The position numbers and the translations under genes were made by a program. From positions 732,107-796,106 of the forward strand of contig NZ_JAAOYX010000003.1 in NCBI RefSeq assembly GCF_011759605.1: a DNA stretch of 64,000 nt. Reading direction: 5' to 3'. Below the pieces are notes generated by a model. That model searched no databases, was not told the origin of the DNA, and was given only the letters and a program-made list of their open reading frames with translations. Source of the DNA: Luteibacter sp. SG786. GTDB lineage: Bacteria > Pseudomonadota > Gammaproteobacteria > Xanthomonadales > Rhodanobacteraceae. Each line of letters opens with the position of its first letter. Position 1 is the stretch's first letter. This document shows positions 10,908-21,300 of the stretch, piece by piece.

Positions 10908-12223
10908 ATCCGCTGCCGTCCCCGTTCGTGCGGGCGGCCCTGGATGCCGCCGACGGTCTGCCCGACAGCGGCATTGCGTGGCTCGACATCGCCCGCCGCG
11001 AGAACCTGCAGGCATTCGCCGAAGGCGGCTTGCCGGAGGGGCGCAACGAAGCCTGGAAATACACGCCGCTGCGGGCGCTGTCGCAACGCGCCTTCGTGCT
11101 GGCCGACCGGACGGCCGCGGCGGGTATTGCCGTCGATCCCACGCTGTTCACGCTTCCGGGCGTCGACGGTGCGCGCATCGTCTTCGTGGACGGCGCGTTC
11201 CGTGCCGACCTCTCCTCCCTCGATGCCGACGGGATCGAACTGGCACCGCTGTCGGCCGCGCTGTCTTCGCAGCCGGAGCCGCTGCGCTTCGCGCTCGCCA
11301 ATCGCTATCGCCGCGGCGCCGCCGATGCGTTCGTGCACCTCAATGCCGCGCTGGCTACTGACGGTTTCGTTCTGCGCATTGCCGAGGGTGCGACGGTAAG
11401 CCGCCCGGTGCACGTCGTGCACGTATCCAGTAGCAGCCAGGCGGACACCGCGTGGCATGTACGCCTGCTGGTGGAAGTGGGCAAGGATGCCGCGGCGGAC
11501 ATCGTCGAACACTTCGTCTCCGCCGGCGACGCCACGCAACTGGGCACCGTCGTTGCCGATGTCGTGCTGCGGGAGGGTGCCCGCCTCGGACTGGTCGTGC
11601 TGCAGGACGCTTCGTCGGCGACGACGCTGGTGCGACGCGGCCATGTGCGGATCGACGCCGGTGCCCAGGCAACACTCCATGCCCTGGAACTGGGCGGTGG
11701 TCTGGTTCGTCATGAATTGCACGCGGATCTGGATGGCGACGGTGCACGTTTCGACTCGCGCGGCGTCTTCGCGCTCGCGGGGCGGCAGCATGCCGACACG
11801 CAGCTCGAGATCCGCCACAAGGCGCGCAATACCGCCTCCGACGCATTGTGGCGCGGTATCGCCGACGGGCGCTCGCGCGGCGTGTTCCGCGGTGCGATCC
11901 TGGTCGCCGAAGGTGCCGACGGTGCCGACGCCGCGCTCAGCAACAAGAACCTTCTGCTGTCCGGCATGGCCGAGATCGACACCAAGCCGGAACTGGAAAT
12001 CTACGCCGACGAGGTGAAGGCTGCGCACGGCGCGACCATCGGCCAGCTCGACGAGCGCTCGCTGTTCTACCTGCGCTCGCGCGGCATTCCGCTGGCCGAG
12101 GCACGCAGCCTGCTCACGCTCGCTTTCTGCCGCGCGGCGCTCGAGTCCCTGCAGAACGACACCCTGCGCGAATACCTCGGGGAACGGCTGGTCGCCCACC
12201 TGCCGACCGGCCCCGCCGAATAA
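10904..12223 (+). CDS. sufD: Fe-S assembly protein SufD
   Basis: 439 aa paralogue of SufB, coupled to sufC by ATGA. It has the helical N-terminus with W-K-Y-T-P-L-R-A-L and the conserved end K-P-E-L-E-I-Y-A-D-E-V-K-A-A-H-G-A-T-I-G-Q, then L-F-Y-L-R-S-R-G-I. These contain the family His used at the SufB-SufD interface. SufD is required for iron entry and stabilises SufBC2D. Confidence 0.95.
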   Translation: MNPLPSPFVRAALDAADGLPDSGIAWLDIARRENLQAFAEGGLPEGRNEAWKYTPLRALSQRAFVLADRTAAAGIAVDPTLFTLPGVDGARIVFVDGAFRADLSSLDADGIELAPLSAALSSQPEPLRFALANRYRRGAADAFVHLNAALATDGFVLRIAEGATVSRPVHVVHVSSSSQADTAWHVRLLVEVGKDAAADIVEHFVSAGDATQLGTVVADVVLREGARLGLVVLQDASSATTLVRRGHVRIDAGAQATLHALELGGGLVRHELHADLDGDGARFDSRGVFALAGRQHADTQLEIRHKARNTASDALWRGIADGRSRGVFRGAILVAEGADGADAALSNKNLLLSGMAEIDTKPELEIYADEVKAAHGATIGQLDERSLFYLRSRGIPLAEARSLLTLAFCRAALESLQNDTLREYLGERLVAHLPTGPAE

Positions 12224-12242
12224 ACGATTTCGGAGTTATGCC

Positions 12243-13490
12243 ATGAACGCCAAGCCCGCGTCAGCCCTGCCGCCGCTGGATGTCGAGCGCATTCGCGCCG
12301 ACTTCCCCCTGCTGTCGCGCACGGTTCACGGCAAGCCGCTCATCTATTTCGACAACGCCAATACCGGGCAGAAGCCGGTGTCGGTCATCGAGACGGTCGA
12401 CCGGCACTACCGTCTGCACAACGCGAACGTGGCGCGTGCGGTGCACCAGTTGGGCGAGGAGGCCACGTCGGCTTATGAAGGCGCCCGCGACGCGATGGCC
12501 CGTTTCATCCATGCGCCGTCACGCGACGAGGTGATCCTCACGTCCGGCACCACGCAGTCGATCAACCTCGTTGCCTACAGTTATGCCTTGCCGAAGCTCA
12601 GGCAAGGCGACGCCATCCTCACCACGGTGATGGAGCACCACGCCAATATCGTGCCGTGGCAACTCGTGGCCGAACGCACTGGCGCGACGGTGAAGGCCGC
12701 GCCGATTGACGACAGTGGCGAACTGATCCTCGAGAAATACGTCGAGATGCTCACGCCCGACGTGAAACTCGCCTGTGTCGCCCACGTATCGAACGTGCTC
12801 GGCACCGTGAACCCCGTGCGCGAGATCGCGCGCGAATGCCACAAGCGCGGCATTCCGTTGCTCGTCGACGGTTCCCAGGCGGCCCCACATCGCGCGATCG
12901 ACGTCCAGGCGCTGGGATGCGACTTCTATGCCGTCACGGGGCACAAGATGCTGGGGCCCACCGGCACCGGCGCGCTCTGGGCGAAGCGCGAGCACCTGAT
13001 GGCCATGCCTCCGTTCTTCGGTGGCGGCGAGATGATCCGCGAGGTGCGCTTCGACGGCACCGTGTTTGCCGATCCGCCGCACCGTTTCGAGGCCGGTACG
13101 CCGAACATCGCTGGCTTCGCAGGGCTCACGTCGGCCATCGAGTACATCGAAGGCATCGGTTTCGAGCGGCTCCACGCTTACGAGCAAGAACTGCTCGCCT
13201 ACGCCATGGACGCGTTGGAACGCGTGCCCGGGATACGCATCTTCGGGCGCGCGAAGGAGCGCGAACCGGTGGTGTCGTTCCTCATCGAAGGTGCCCATGC
13301 CAACGATATGGCTACGCTGCTGGACCTGCAGGGCGTCGCCGTGCGTTCCGGTCACCACTGCGCCCATCCGCTGATGCACTTCTTCGGCGTCCCGGCCACG
13401 CTTCGCGCCTCGCTGGCCTTCTACAACACGAAGGCCGAGGTGGACGGTTTCATCGAGGCCATCGCGAAGGTCCGCAAGCTCCTCCTCTGA
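12243..13490 (+). CDS. sufS: cysteine desulfurase SufS
   Basis: 415 aa PLP-dependent group II desulfurase. The PLP lysine is in F-Y-A-V-T-G-H-K-M-L-G-P-T-G, and the catalytic Cys is in R-S-G-H-H-C-A-H-P. Other marks are Y-F-D-N-A-N-T and T-S-G-T-T-Q-S-I-N. It takes sulfur from L-cysteine for cluster assembly. GGAG lies at 12232-12235, before the ATG. No sufE or sufU is visible in the window, so the sulfur acceptor must be encoded elsewhere. Confidence 0.95.
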   Translation: MNAKPASALPPLDVERIRADFPLLSRTVHGKPLIYFDNANTGQKPVSVIETVDRHYRLHNANVARAVHQLGEEATSAYEGARDAMARFIHAPSRDEVILTSGTTQSINLVAYSYALPKLRQGDAILTTVMEHHANIVPWQLVAERTGATVKAAPIDDSGELILEKYVEMLTPDVKLACVAHVSNVLGTVNPVREIARECHKRGIPLLVDGSQAAPHRAIDVQALGCDFYAVTGHKMLGPTGTGALWAKREHLMAMPPFFGGGEMIREVRFDGTVFADPPHRFEAGTPNIAGFAGLTSAIEYIEGIGFERLHAYEQELLAYAMDALERVPGIRIFGRAKEREPVVSFLIEGAHANDMATLLDLQGVAVRSGHHCAHPLMHFFGVPATLRASLAFYNTKAEVDGFIEAIAKVRKLLL

Positions 13491-13504
13491 GGCTCATTGG
13501 TTTG

Positions 13505-13583
13505 TGTGGGAGCCGCTTCAGCGACGATCCCGCGGCAGCGGGCCGGCTTGCAGCGACCCCGTCGCCGCGAAGCGGCTCCCACA
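13505..13583. repeat. REP-like palindromic repeat, copy 1
   Basis: 79-base element bounded by TGTGGGAGCC and GGCTCCCACA. Inside are two imperfect hairpins built from GCCGCTTCAGCG, CCCGCGGCAGCGGG and GTCGCCGCGAAGCGGC. Related copies occur at 26396, 30102 and 46651. It lies between sufS and the GNAT gene and may separate or stabilise transcripts. Confidence 0.85.
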
Positions 13584-13597
13584 GTAAGATTCGCCGC

Positions 13598-14127
13598 ATG
13601 AGCCTTGAACACACCTTCCGTACCGCCACCCACGCCGACGCCGCCGTCATCGCGGCCCTGGTCGAATCCGCCTACCGTGGCGACGCTAGCCGGGCGGGGT
13701 GGACCACCGAGGCCGACTTCCTGCACGGCCGCCGTACCGACGTCGCCGAGATCGAGGAACTGCTTGCCGGTGAGGGCGGGCGATTCGTGCTGTTCGAGCG
13801 CGACGGTACGGTGGCCGCCTCGTGCTACATCGAGCGGCAGGGCCCCGTGTGCTACTTCGGCATGTTCTCGGTGCATCCGCCTTTCCAGGGCACCGGCATC
13901 GGGCGCCTGATGATCGGCGAGGTGGAGCGCATCGCCAGGGAGGAATGGGCCTGCGAGCGCGTCGAGATGACGGTGATCGACATCCGCGACGAACTGATCG
14001 CCTGGTACGAACGCCGGGGCTATGCGCGCACAGGGCGTACCAAACCGTTTCCTTATGGCGACGAGCGGTTCGGCATCCCCCAGCGCGACGATCTCCGCTT
14101 CGAATACCTGACCAAGGACCTGCGCGC

Positions 14128-14131
<4 letters not shown>
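13598..14131 (+). CDS. GNAT-family N-acetyltransferase
   Basis: 177 aa. It begins F-R-T-A-T-H-A-D-A-A-V-I, the usual GNAT strand 1/helix 1. The acetyl-CoA-binding motif A is F-S-V-H-P-P-F-Q-G-T-G-I-G-R-L-M, and the end is W-Y-E-R-R-G-Y-A-R-T-G. The substrate cannot be read from sequence. The gene shares ATGA with the following Rieske gene, and only the repeat separates it from sufS, so it may belong functionally to the SUF cluster. Confidence 0.85.
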
Positions 14132-14442
<311 letters not shown>

Positions 14443-14535
14443 AAGCGTAAGCGCGAACATAGGCGAAAATGCTATGGCGCGCGCGGGGCCCCAGCCCTAA
14501 GCTTGCCGGGCGCCATCCTACCTGCCGAGACCTCC

Positions 14536-15315
14536 ATGCTTCAGGACCACCGTCGGCGTGCCGCTCTCGCCTTCGCTCTCCTGTTCATCCTGTACCAGGC
14601 CGCGGAGGGCGTGGGTGCACGCCTGCTGGACAACTTCGCAGTGCAGGCCGCCTTCATGGTGGCCATGGTCGCTGTCGCGTGGCCCCTGGGCCGTTGGCTG
14701 GGCTTCCGCGGTTACGACGCTTACGCCTTGGGGTGGCAGCGGGCCGCGCCGCTGCTGTTGGCCGGCGGACTGGCGCTGGCCCTGCTGGTGAAATATGTCG
14801 CCGTCTGCATCGGCATGGCGTTCAACGTGTACCTGGCGCGCGCACCGGTTGCGCCACCGGTCGCCGCCGTGTCCTTCCTTTCGTCCATTCCATGGGCATT
14901 GGTTGCGACCTTCGTGCCTTCCCTGGCCGAGGACATCCTCACGCGCGGCTTCCTCTATCGTGCCATCCGCGTGCGCTGGCTGCCGTGGACCTTCGTGCTC
15001 GCAAGCAGCGTGGTGTACCTGCTCAACCACGTCTACCGTCTCGGCGCCGGCCCGGCGGAGTGGGCCATGCTGTTCTGCTTCGGCCTCGCCTATGCCGCCG
15101 CCGTGGTCCGCACCGGCTCGCTGTGGCTGGCGGTCGGTCTGCACTGGGGATGGAACCTCGCCAATGTGCTGATCGACGACATCCTGCCTTACCAGGTCGT
15201 GTCGGCCACCTGGTCGGCGCTGCTCTCGGCTGCGGCGCACCTGATGGTGCTTGCGCTTCTTTTCGCCTTGCCCCCGCAGCACGAGCGCGAAAGCCTTCAT
15301 CCCGATCCGGTCTGA
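14536..15315 (+). CDS. CPBP-family intramembrane metalloprotease
   Basis: 259 aa with seven or eight hydrophobic segments. The CPBP (Rce1-like) motifs are present: E-D-I-L-T-R-G-F-L-Y-R (motif 1, second Glu replaced by Asp), L-L-N-H-V-Y-R-L (motif 2 His) and G-L-H-W-G-W-N (motif 3). Start taken at ATG 14536; an in-frame TTG at 14503 would add 11 residues. Substrate unknown. Members process prenylated proteins or act in bacteriocin immunity. Confidence 0.8.
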   Translation: MLQDHRRRAALAFALLFILYQAAEGVGARLLDNFAVQAAFMVAMVAVAWPLGRWLGFRGYDAYALGWQRAAPLLLAGGLALALLVKYVAVCIGMAFNVYLARAPVAPPVAAVSFLSSIPWALVATFVPSLAEDILTRGFLYRAIRVRWLPWTFVLASSVVYLLNHVYRLGAGPAEWAMLFCFGLAYAAAVVRTGSLWLAVGLHWGWNLANVLIDDILPYQVVSATWSALLSAAAHLMVLALLFALPPQHERESLHPDPV

Positions 15316-15328
15316 GCCGGGCGGGCTC

Positions 15329-16342
15329 TTACCAGCGCCCGATGAGGTGCTGCACCAGCAGACTGGTCAGCGCTACCGCCGCCCACACGCCCAGGCCAAG
15401 CAGGATCGGACGGTGCCCGGTGGAGGCCATGCGGCGCAGGTCCGCGGACAGGCCGATGGCGGTGAGCGCCACGATGATCAGACACTCCGCGATGAAGTGG
15501 ATCGCCGGCAGCGCCGGCGCCGGAACGATGCCGGTCGTGCGGATGACGGAGGCGACGAGGAACCACAGGATGAACCAGGGGAAGATCTTCGCGAGGCTGA
15601 AGTCGGAGGCGCCGCCGCGCTTGTGCCGCCACGCCACGACGAACGCGATGGCGAGGCTGATGGGAATGATGAGCGTCGCGCGGGTCAGCTTCACGATGGT
15701 GGCGTAGTCGCCGGCGGCGTGGCTGTAGGTGTAACCGGCAGCGACCACCGAGGACGTGTCGTTGATTGCCGTGCCTGCCCAGAGTCCGAAGCCGAGATCC
15801 GACAGGCCCAGCCAGTGTCCGAGGGGCGGGAACAGCAGCACGGCAACCAGGTTGAAGAGGAAAATCGTGGAGATCGCGAAAGCCGTGTCGTGCTCGTCCG
15901 GCTTCACGATGGGCACGATGGCGGCAATGGCTGAGCCTCCGCAGATCGCGGTGCCCACGCCGATCAGGAGCTTGAGCGCGTCGTCTACACGGAGCAGCTT
16001 GCCGAGCCCCCATGCCGCCAATCCGGCCGCTGCCACCGTGGCGAGCGTGACGGAAAGCGATTCCAGCCCCGTGTGCGCCACCTGGGTGATGCTGAGGCCG
16101 AAACCGAGCGCCACGATGGACCACTGCAGCACCTGCTTCGAGGCGAAGCGGATGCCCGGAAGGAAGCGTGCCCCCGGCGGTGCGAACTGGCGCACCACGA
16201 TACCGAGCACGATGCCCCAGACAGCGCCGCCCACCAGAGGCATGAGACGGCCCAGCCCATAGGCCACGGCGGCGATGGCGAAGGCCAGGAGCACGCCGGG
16301 AAGGCGCGACGGTGCGGACGGAGTGGCGGCAATCGAGGACAC
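15329..16342 (-). CDS. yeiH: YeiH-family putative sulfate/sulfite exporter
   Basis: 337 aa from GTG 16342; an ATG at 16387 would add 15 residues. GTG is preferred because AAAGGGAA lies 7 bases upstream of it, while the ATG has no ribosome-binding site and would leave only 47 bases for a divergent promoter region. About ten membrane segments. Conserved family elements are V-G-T-A-I-C-G-G-S-A-I-A-A, W-A-G-T-A-I-N-D-T-S-S-V and T-A-I-G-L-S-A-D-L. Transport substrate is not proven for the family. It is divergent from a YeiE-like regulator, as in E. coli. Confidence 0.85.
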   Translation of the reverse strand: MSSIAATPSAPSRLPGVLLAFAIAAVAYGLGRLMPLVGGAVWGIVLGIVVRQFAPPGARFLPGIRFASKQVLQWSIVALGFGLSITQVAHTGLESLSVTLATVAAAGLAAWGLGKLLRVDDALKLLIGVGTAICGGSAIAAIVPIVKPDEHDTAFAISTIFLFNLVAVLLFPPLGHWLGLSDLGFGLWAGTAINDTSSVVAAGYTYSHAAGDYATIVKLTRATLIIPISLAIAFVVAWRHKRGGASDFSLAKIFPWFILWFLVASVIRTTGIVPAPALPAIHFIAECLIIVALTAIGLSADLRRMASTGHRPILLGLGVWAAVALTSLLVQHLIGRW

Positions 16343-16389
16343 GGGCGGATTCCCTTTGGAAGCTGCGCCTATTGTCCGTGCCGACATAT

Positions 16390-16415
16390 CATAAGCATAT
16401 TGAAAATGCTTTATG
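16390..16415. promoter_or_regulatory. LysR-type operator between yeiH and its regulator
   Basis: An AT-rich dyad in a GC-rich genome: CATAAGCAT (16390-16398), seven bases, then ATGCTTTATG (16406-16415). A related half-site ATACTTATG follows at 16429-16437 and runs into the regulator start. This spacing fits a LysR tetramer site controlling both divergent genes. Confidence 0.55.
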
Positions 16416-16434
16416 GTAGGTATAAAAAATACTT

Positions 16435-17310
16435 ATGCAGTCGTTCAGTCCCCGCCAGATCGAGGTCTTTGTGGCCGTTGCCACGTCCGGCAGCGTGCGT
16501 GCGGCCAGCGAGCGGCTTTTCATGAGCCAGCCTGCGGCCAGCATGGCGTTGGCCGAACTGGAACGGCAGATCGGCTCCCCGGTGTTTTCGCGCGAACGCG
16601 GTCGTCTGCGGCTCAACGATCGCGGCCGCCAGCTGCTTCCGCTGGCGCGCGAACTGATCGAGCGCCATGCCGAATTCGCACGCATGGCCCAGGGCTCGGT
16701 GACCGGGCTGGCCGGCGAGATCGGCGTGGGCGCGAGCAACACGATCGGCAACTACCTCGTGGGCGACCTGCTGGGCCCCTATGCCACCGCGCATCCGGGT
16801 GTGTCGTTGCGGCTGGGCGTGGCCAACACCGCGCGCATCGCGCAGGGCGTACTCGATCACGACTTCGACGTCGGTTGCGTCGAAGGGCCCGTGACGCACC
16901 CGGCGCTGGAAGTGCGTCCCTGGCGGGAGGACCGTCTGGTGGTTTGCGCCAGGCCCGATCATGGGCTGGCGGCGAAGAAACGGCTGCGCCGCGAGGATTT
17001 CGCCGGGCAGCGCTGGGTGCTTCGCGAGCGCGGGTCGGCCACCCGTGCCTTGAGCGAGCGCGCCCTGGCCGAACTGCCCGAAGGCACCACGGTGCTGGAA
17101 CTGGACCAGTCCGAGGCCATCAAGCAAGCGGTTATCGCCGGCCTCGGCATTGCCTGCCTGCCGGAAGTGGCCGTCGGCGACGCGGTGCAGGCAGGGCGCC
17201 TCGTCGTGCTTTCCACGCCGTTCCTCGACCTGAGGCGGACCCTGTCGGTGCTGCTGCACCGGCAGCGCTACCGCGGCGCCCTGCTGGAAACGTTTCTAGC
17301 TTCGCTCTGA
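16435..17310 (+). CDS. LysR-family transcriptional regulator (YeiE-like)
   Basis: 291 aa. The N-terminal HTH (F-V-A-V-A-T-S-G-S-V-R-A-A-S-E-R-L-F-M-S-Q-P as successive parts) and L-E-R-Q-I-G-S-P-V-F-S-R are typical LysR. The C-terminal effector domain runs from about residue 90 (E-I-G-V-G-A-S-N-T-I-G-N-Y). Effector-domain elements and divergent pairing with yeiH match YeiE, a regulator linked to sulfite response in enterobacteria. The effector here is inferred, not shown. Confidence 0.85.
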   Translation: MQSFSPRQIEVFVAVATSGSVRAASERLFMSQPAASMALAELERQIGSPVFSRERGRLRLNDRGRQLLPLARELIERHAEFARMAQGSVTGLAGEIGVGASNTIGNYLVGDLLGPYATAHPGVSLRLGVANTARIAQGVLDHDFDVGCVEGPVTHPALEVRPWREDRLVVCARPDHGLAAKKRLRREDFAGQRWVLRERGSATRALSERALAELPEGTTVLELDQSEAIKQAVIAGLGIACLPEVAVGDAVQAGRLVVLSTPFLDLRRTLSVLLHRQRYRGALLETFLASL

Positions 17311-17324
17311 CGGAAGGCGGCCGG

Positions 17325-18311
17325 TCAGCCCAGCACGCAGCGGTTCTTTCCGCCGCGCTTGGCAACATACATCGCCACGTCCGCGGCGATGACCACGTCG
17401 TCGTAGTCCGCGCCTCGCTCGAACAGTGTGACGCCGATGCTGGCTCCGATCCGGACCGGGAGCCGCTGTTCGCCGACATCGAGCGTATAGGGTTCGCCGA
17501 TGGCTTCGCACAGCACCTGACAACGGGCGAGGGCGGTGGCCCCGTCCGGCGTATCGTGCAGCAGCACGGCGAACTCGTCGCCGCCCAGGCGCGCCACGGT
17601 GTCGGTGGCACGGGTACGTGCGTCGATGCGCCCCGCGATGGCCTTCAGCAGTTCGTCGCCGGCGGCATGTCCCTGTTCATCGTTCACGGCCTTGAACCCG
17701 TCGATGTCCACGTAGGCGAGGGCGTAGCGGGTGTCGTCGGCACCGGTCGCGATCGCTTCCTCCATGCGTTCGCGGAACAGCATGCGGTTGGGCAGCCCCG
17801 TGAGCGCGTCGTGCGTGGCCTGGTATCGCACGAGTTGTTCCATGCGGATGCGCTCGGCCACCTCGCTCGTGAGCTGGGCGTTCCGCAACGACAGCTCGTC
17901 CAGCGCCTGTTGCAGCAGCGCTCGGGCGCGGTAGAGCTCCAGGAATATCCTGACCTTGGACTGGAGGATCACGTCGTCGATCGGCTTGGCGATGTAATCG
18001 ACCGCGCCGGAACGGTATCCCTTGATCCGGTTGATGTCGTCCGCGTAGGCAGCGGTGACGAAGATGATCGGCGTCTCGCGCAGGTGGTCCGCTTCCGAGA
18101 TGAGTTGCGCCACCTCGAAGCCATCCATCTCCGGCATGTTCACGTCCAGCAGCACCAGGGCGAACTGGTGGTCCAGGCAGAGCGCCAGCGCCTCGTTGCC
18201 GCTGGACGCTTCGAAGATGTCGGCATCGGCGCGCGCGAGAAGCCGGCGCATCGCGACGAGGTTGCCGGGCGTGTCGTCGACGACGAGGATCTTGGGGCGG
18301 ATCGGATTCAT
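17325..18311 (-). CDS. response regulator with GGDEF diguanylate cyclase domain
   Basis: 328 aa. Residues 7-125 form a receiver domain with phosphoacceptor Asp56 (L-V-L-L-D-V-N-M-P) and Lys109. A coiled-coil linker (about 125-165) leads to a GGDEF domain with intact G-G-D-E-F at 243-247. An allosteric I-site R-A-T-D (234-237) lies five residues upstream, so it should make c-di-GMP and be product-inhibited. It begins 31 bases after the hybrid kinase stop on the same strand, making the kinase its probable partner. Confidence 0.93.
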   Translation of the reverse strand: MNPIRPKILVVDDTPGNLVAMRRLLARADADIFEASSGNEALALCLDHQFALVLLDVNMPEMDGFEVAQLISEADHLRETPIIFVTAAYADDINRIKGYRSGAVDYIAKPIDDVILQSKVRIFLELYRARALLQQALDELSLRNAQLTSEVAERIRMEQLVRYQATHDALTGLPNRMLFRERMEEAIATGADDTRYALAYVDIDGFKAVNDEQGHAAGDELLKAIAGRIDARTRATDTVARLGGDEFAVLLHDTPDGATALARCQVLCEAIGEPYTLDVGEQRLPVRIGASIGVTLFERGADYDDVVIAADVAMYVAKRGGKNRCVLG

Positions 18312-18341
18312 GGCCGGGTTTCGGTGTCTTTGACGTCCATG

Positions 18342-21300
18342 TCAGTCGAGAGGCGGAAGCCATGCGCGGATCATCGAGAGCAGGCGATTCACGTCGATGG
18401 GCTTGGCCAGGTAATCGTTGGCGCCGGCTTCAAGGCATCGTTCGCGATCGCCTCGCATGGCCTTTGCCGTGAGCGCAATGACGGGAACGTGCGCCACGGT
18501 CGGTCGTGCGCGGATCTCGCGCATGGTTTCGTAGCCGTCCATGCCAGGCATCATCACATCCATCAGCACCAGTTCCAGGTCGGGGCGCTTGTCCAGCAGG
18601 TCCAGCGCCTTCCGACCGTCCTGGGCCATGGCCACGTCGATACCTTTGCCGCGGAGTACTTTCGACAACGCGAAAAGGTTGCGCATGTCGTCGTCCACGA
18701 GGAGCACGCGGCGCCCCTGCAGGGCGGCCTCTCTGTCGGCAGACGCAGCGTGCGTCGCCCCGGCAGTGGAAGAAGCGCCCTGACGGATCGAGTGAAGGAA
18801 CAGGCTCACTTCGTCGAGCAGGCGGTCCGGGGAACGTGCGCCCTTCAGCACGATGCTGTCGGTGTGCCGGCGAATGCGCATGCTCTCCTCGCGCGAGAGG
18901 TCGCGGCCGGAATAGACCACCACTGGCGGCGCGTTTCCCCGCTGCGACAGCTGTTCCAGGAAGTCGAATCCCGACATGCCCGGCAACCCGAGATCGAGCA
19001 CGATGCAGTCGTAGGTCTTGCCGGCCGTCATCGCCAGCGCGTCTTCTCCGGTGCCGGCCTCGTCGACAGTGACTTCGTCGTCTTTCAGCAGCGTGCGTAC
19101 GGCGGCGCGGGCGCCCGCGTCGTCGTCCACCACCAGGACCTGTCGTGCGCGACCTTCCGAAAAATGCACGAGGCGGTCGAAGGCTGCAATGATGGATTCC
19201 CGGCTTACCGGTTTGGTGAGGAAGCCGACCGCGCCGAGTTCCAGCCCGCGCGTCGCGTCGTCGGTGGCTGAAATGAAGTGCACCGGTATGTGCCGGGTGA
19301 CCGCGTCCGCCTTGAGACGCTCGATCACCGTCCAGCCGTCCATGCCTGGAAGCATCACATCGAGCAGGATGCCTGTGGGGCGATGGCGGCGTGCGAGGGC
19401 AAGGCCCGACTCGCCGTCTGTCGCCGCCAGCACGCGGTAACCCTTGCGCCGGATCATGTCGGCCAGGATACGGGCAAAGGCGGGATCGTCCTCGACGACG
19501 AGGATCACCGTGTCGCCCGGCTCGATGCCCGCCCGGTCGTCATCGATGCCCTCCGGAAGCAGCGCCGGCGACACGGGAAGGGTAGCCTCCGCGGCGGCGC
19601 GCTGCGCCGGGATCGCCTCCGGGCGGCCGTCCGGATCGGGAGTGTCCTCGGGAAGGTAGACCGTGAAGGTGCTGCCGTCGCCGGGTTCGCTGCGCAAGCC
19701 GATGTCGCCGCCGAGCAGCGCGGCGATGCGCCGCGAGATGGCCAGGCCCAGCCCCGTACCTCCGAATTGGCGGCTGGTGCTCGCATCCACTTGCTCGAAC
19801 GCATGGAACACCTTCTGGAACTTGTCGGCGGGAATACCGATGCCCGAATCCTTGACGGCGATGGCGATGCTCCGCGCGGGATCCAGTCCCGCCGGCAGCT
19901 GCGCATTCCTGGCGGGCCGTGCGATGTCGACGTCGACACCGCCCCGCGAGGTGAACTTGAATGCATTGCTCAGGAGATTGTTGACGACCTGTTCCAGCTT
20001 GCCGCCGTCGGTGCGGATGGTGGCGGGGAGTTCCGGCGACAGCCGGATCTCGAAGCTGAGCTTCTTTTCGCGTGCCACATGGTTGAAGGTGCGGCCTAGC
20101 GTGCGCACCAGGTCGGCGAGGGAAACGGTGTCGATGGCAAGTTCCATCTTGCCCGCCTCGACTTTCGAGAGGTCGAGGATGTCGTTGATGAGGCGGAGCA
20201 GGCTGGAGCCCGCATCGTGGATGATTCGGGCGGATTCGACCTGCTCCCCGGTGAGGTTGTTCTCGTCGTTATCGGCCAGGCTGCGCGAGAGGATCAACAG
20301 GCTGTTCAGCGGCGTGCGCAATTCGTGCGACATGTTGGCGAGGAACTCGGACTTGTACCGGCTCGCCCGTGCCAGTTCCTCGGCCTTCTCCTGCGTTTCC
20401 CGCTGCAGCGCCTCCAGTGCGTCGTTTTGCCGGTTGAGCGCGTTCCCTTTGTCGCGAAGTTCCTCGTTGGAGGCGTGCAGTTCCTCCGCCTGCACGCGAA
20501 GTTCTTCTTCCGAGGCCATCAGGCGCTGCGACTGCTCCTGCAGTTCGGCCGTGCGGCGCAGGTTCTCCAGCGAAAGGGCGACAATCGGCATCAGTTCGTC
20601 GAGCAATTCCCGCTGCACGTCGGTCAGGGGCGCGAAGCTGGCGACTTCGATCACGCCGAGCACGTCCTCCCGCGAAATCACCGGCAGCAGCACGACACTT
20701 CGTGGCGGTGCACCACCGGTGGCGGAGTGGATGCTTGCGTAATTGTCGGGCACGTCGTTCAACACGATCGCGTGGCGTTCGAGCGCCGCCTGTCCCACCA
20801 GCCCCTCGCCGGGCTCGACCATGCGTGGCGCCTGCTGCTGTGTCTTGTATCCGTAGCTGCCCAGCAGCTCGAACTTCCTCGTCTCGGGCCGCCTTGCGTA
20901 GAAGGCGCAGAGGCCGGCGCCCAGGCGAGGCGCCAGTTCGGACATGAGCGTGCCGGCGAAGGTGCCGAAGGTGGTGGCCTGCTGCAGCCTGTTGGAGATG
21001 GAGGCCACCGACGACTTCAACCAGGTCTGGTTGTCGGATTCGATGGCCATCTCCTTGAAGACCTGCAACGCGCGGGCCATCTCGCCGATCTCGTCGCCAC
21101 GCGTCAGCTGGCGTACCTCGACCGTATGGTCGTGGCCGGCGAGCCGCGTCATGAGGCCGGTCATCTTCACGATCGGGCGGGTGACCAGACGGGCGGTCAT
21201 GCGGATCACGAACAGTCCGAAGGCGAGACAGGCGAGCAGGGAGCCCAGGTCGATCCAGCGGGTGAGGCGCAGTTGACGCTCCACCTTGGCATTGCGCACG

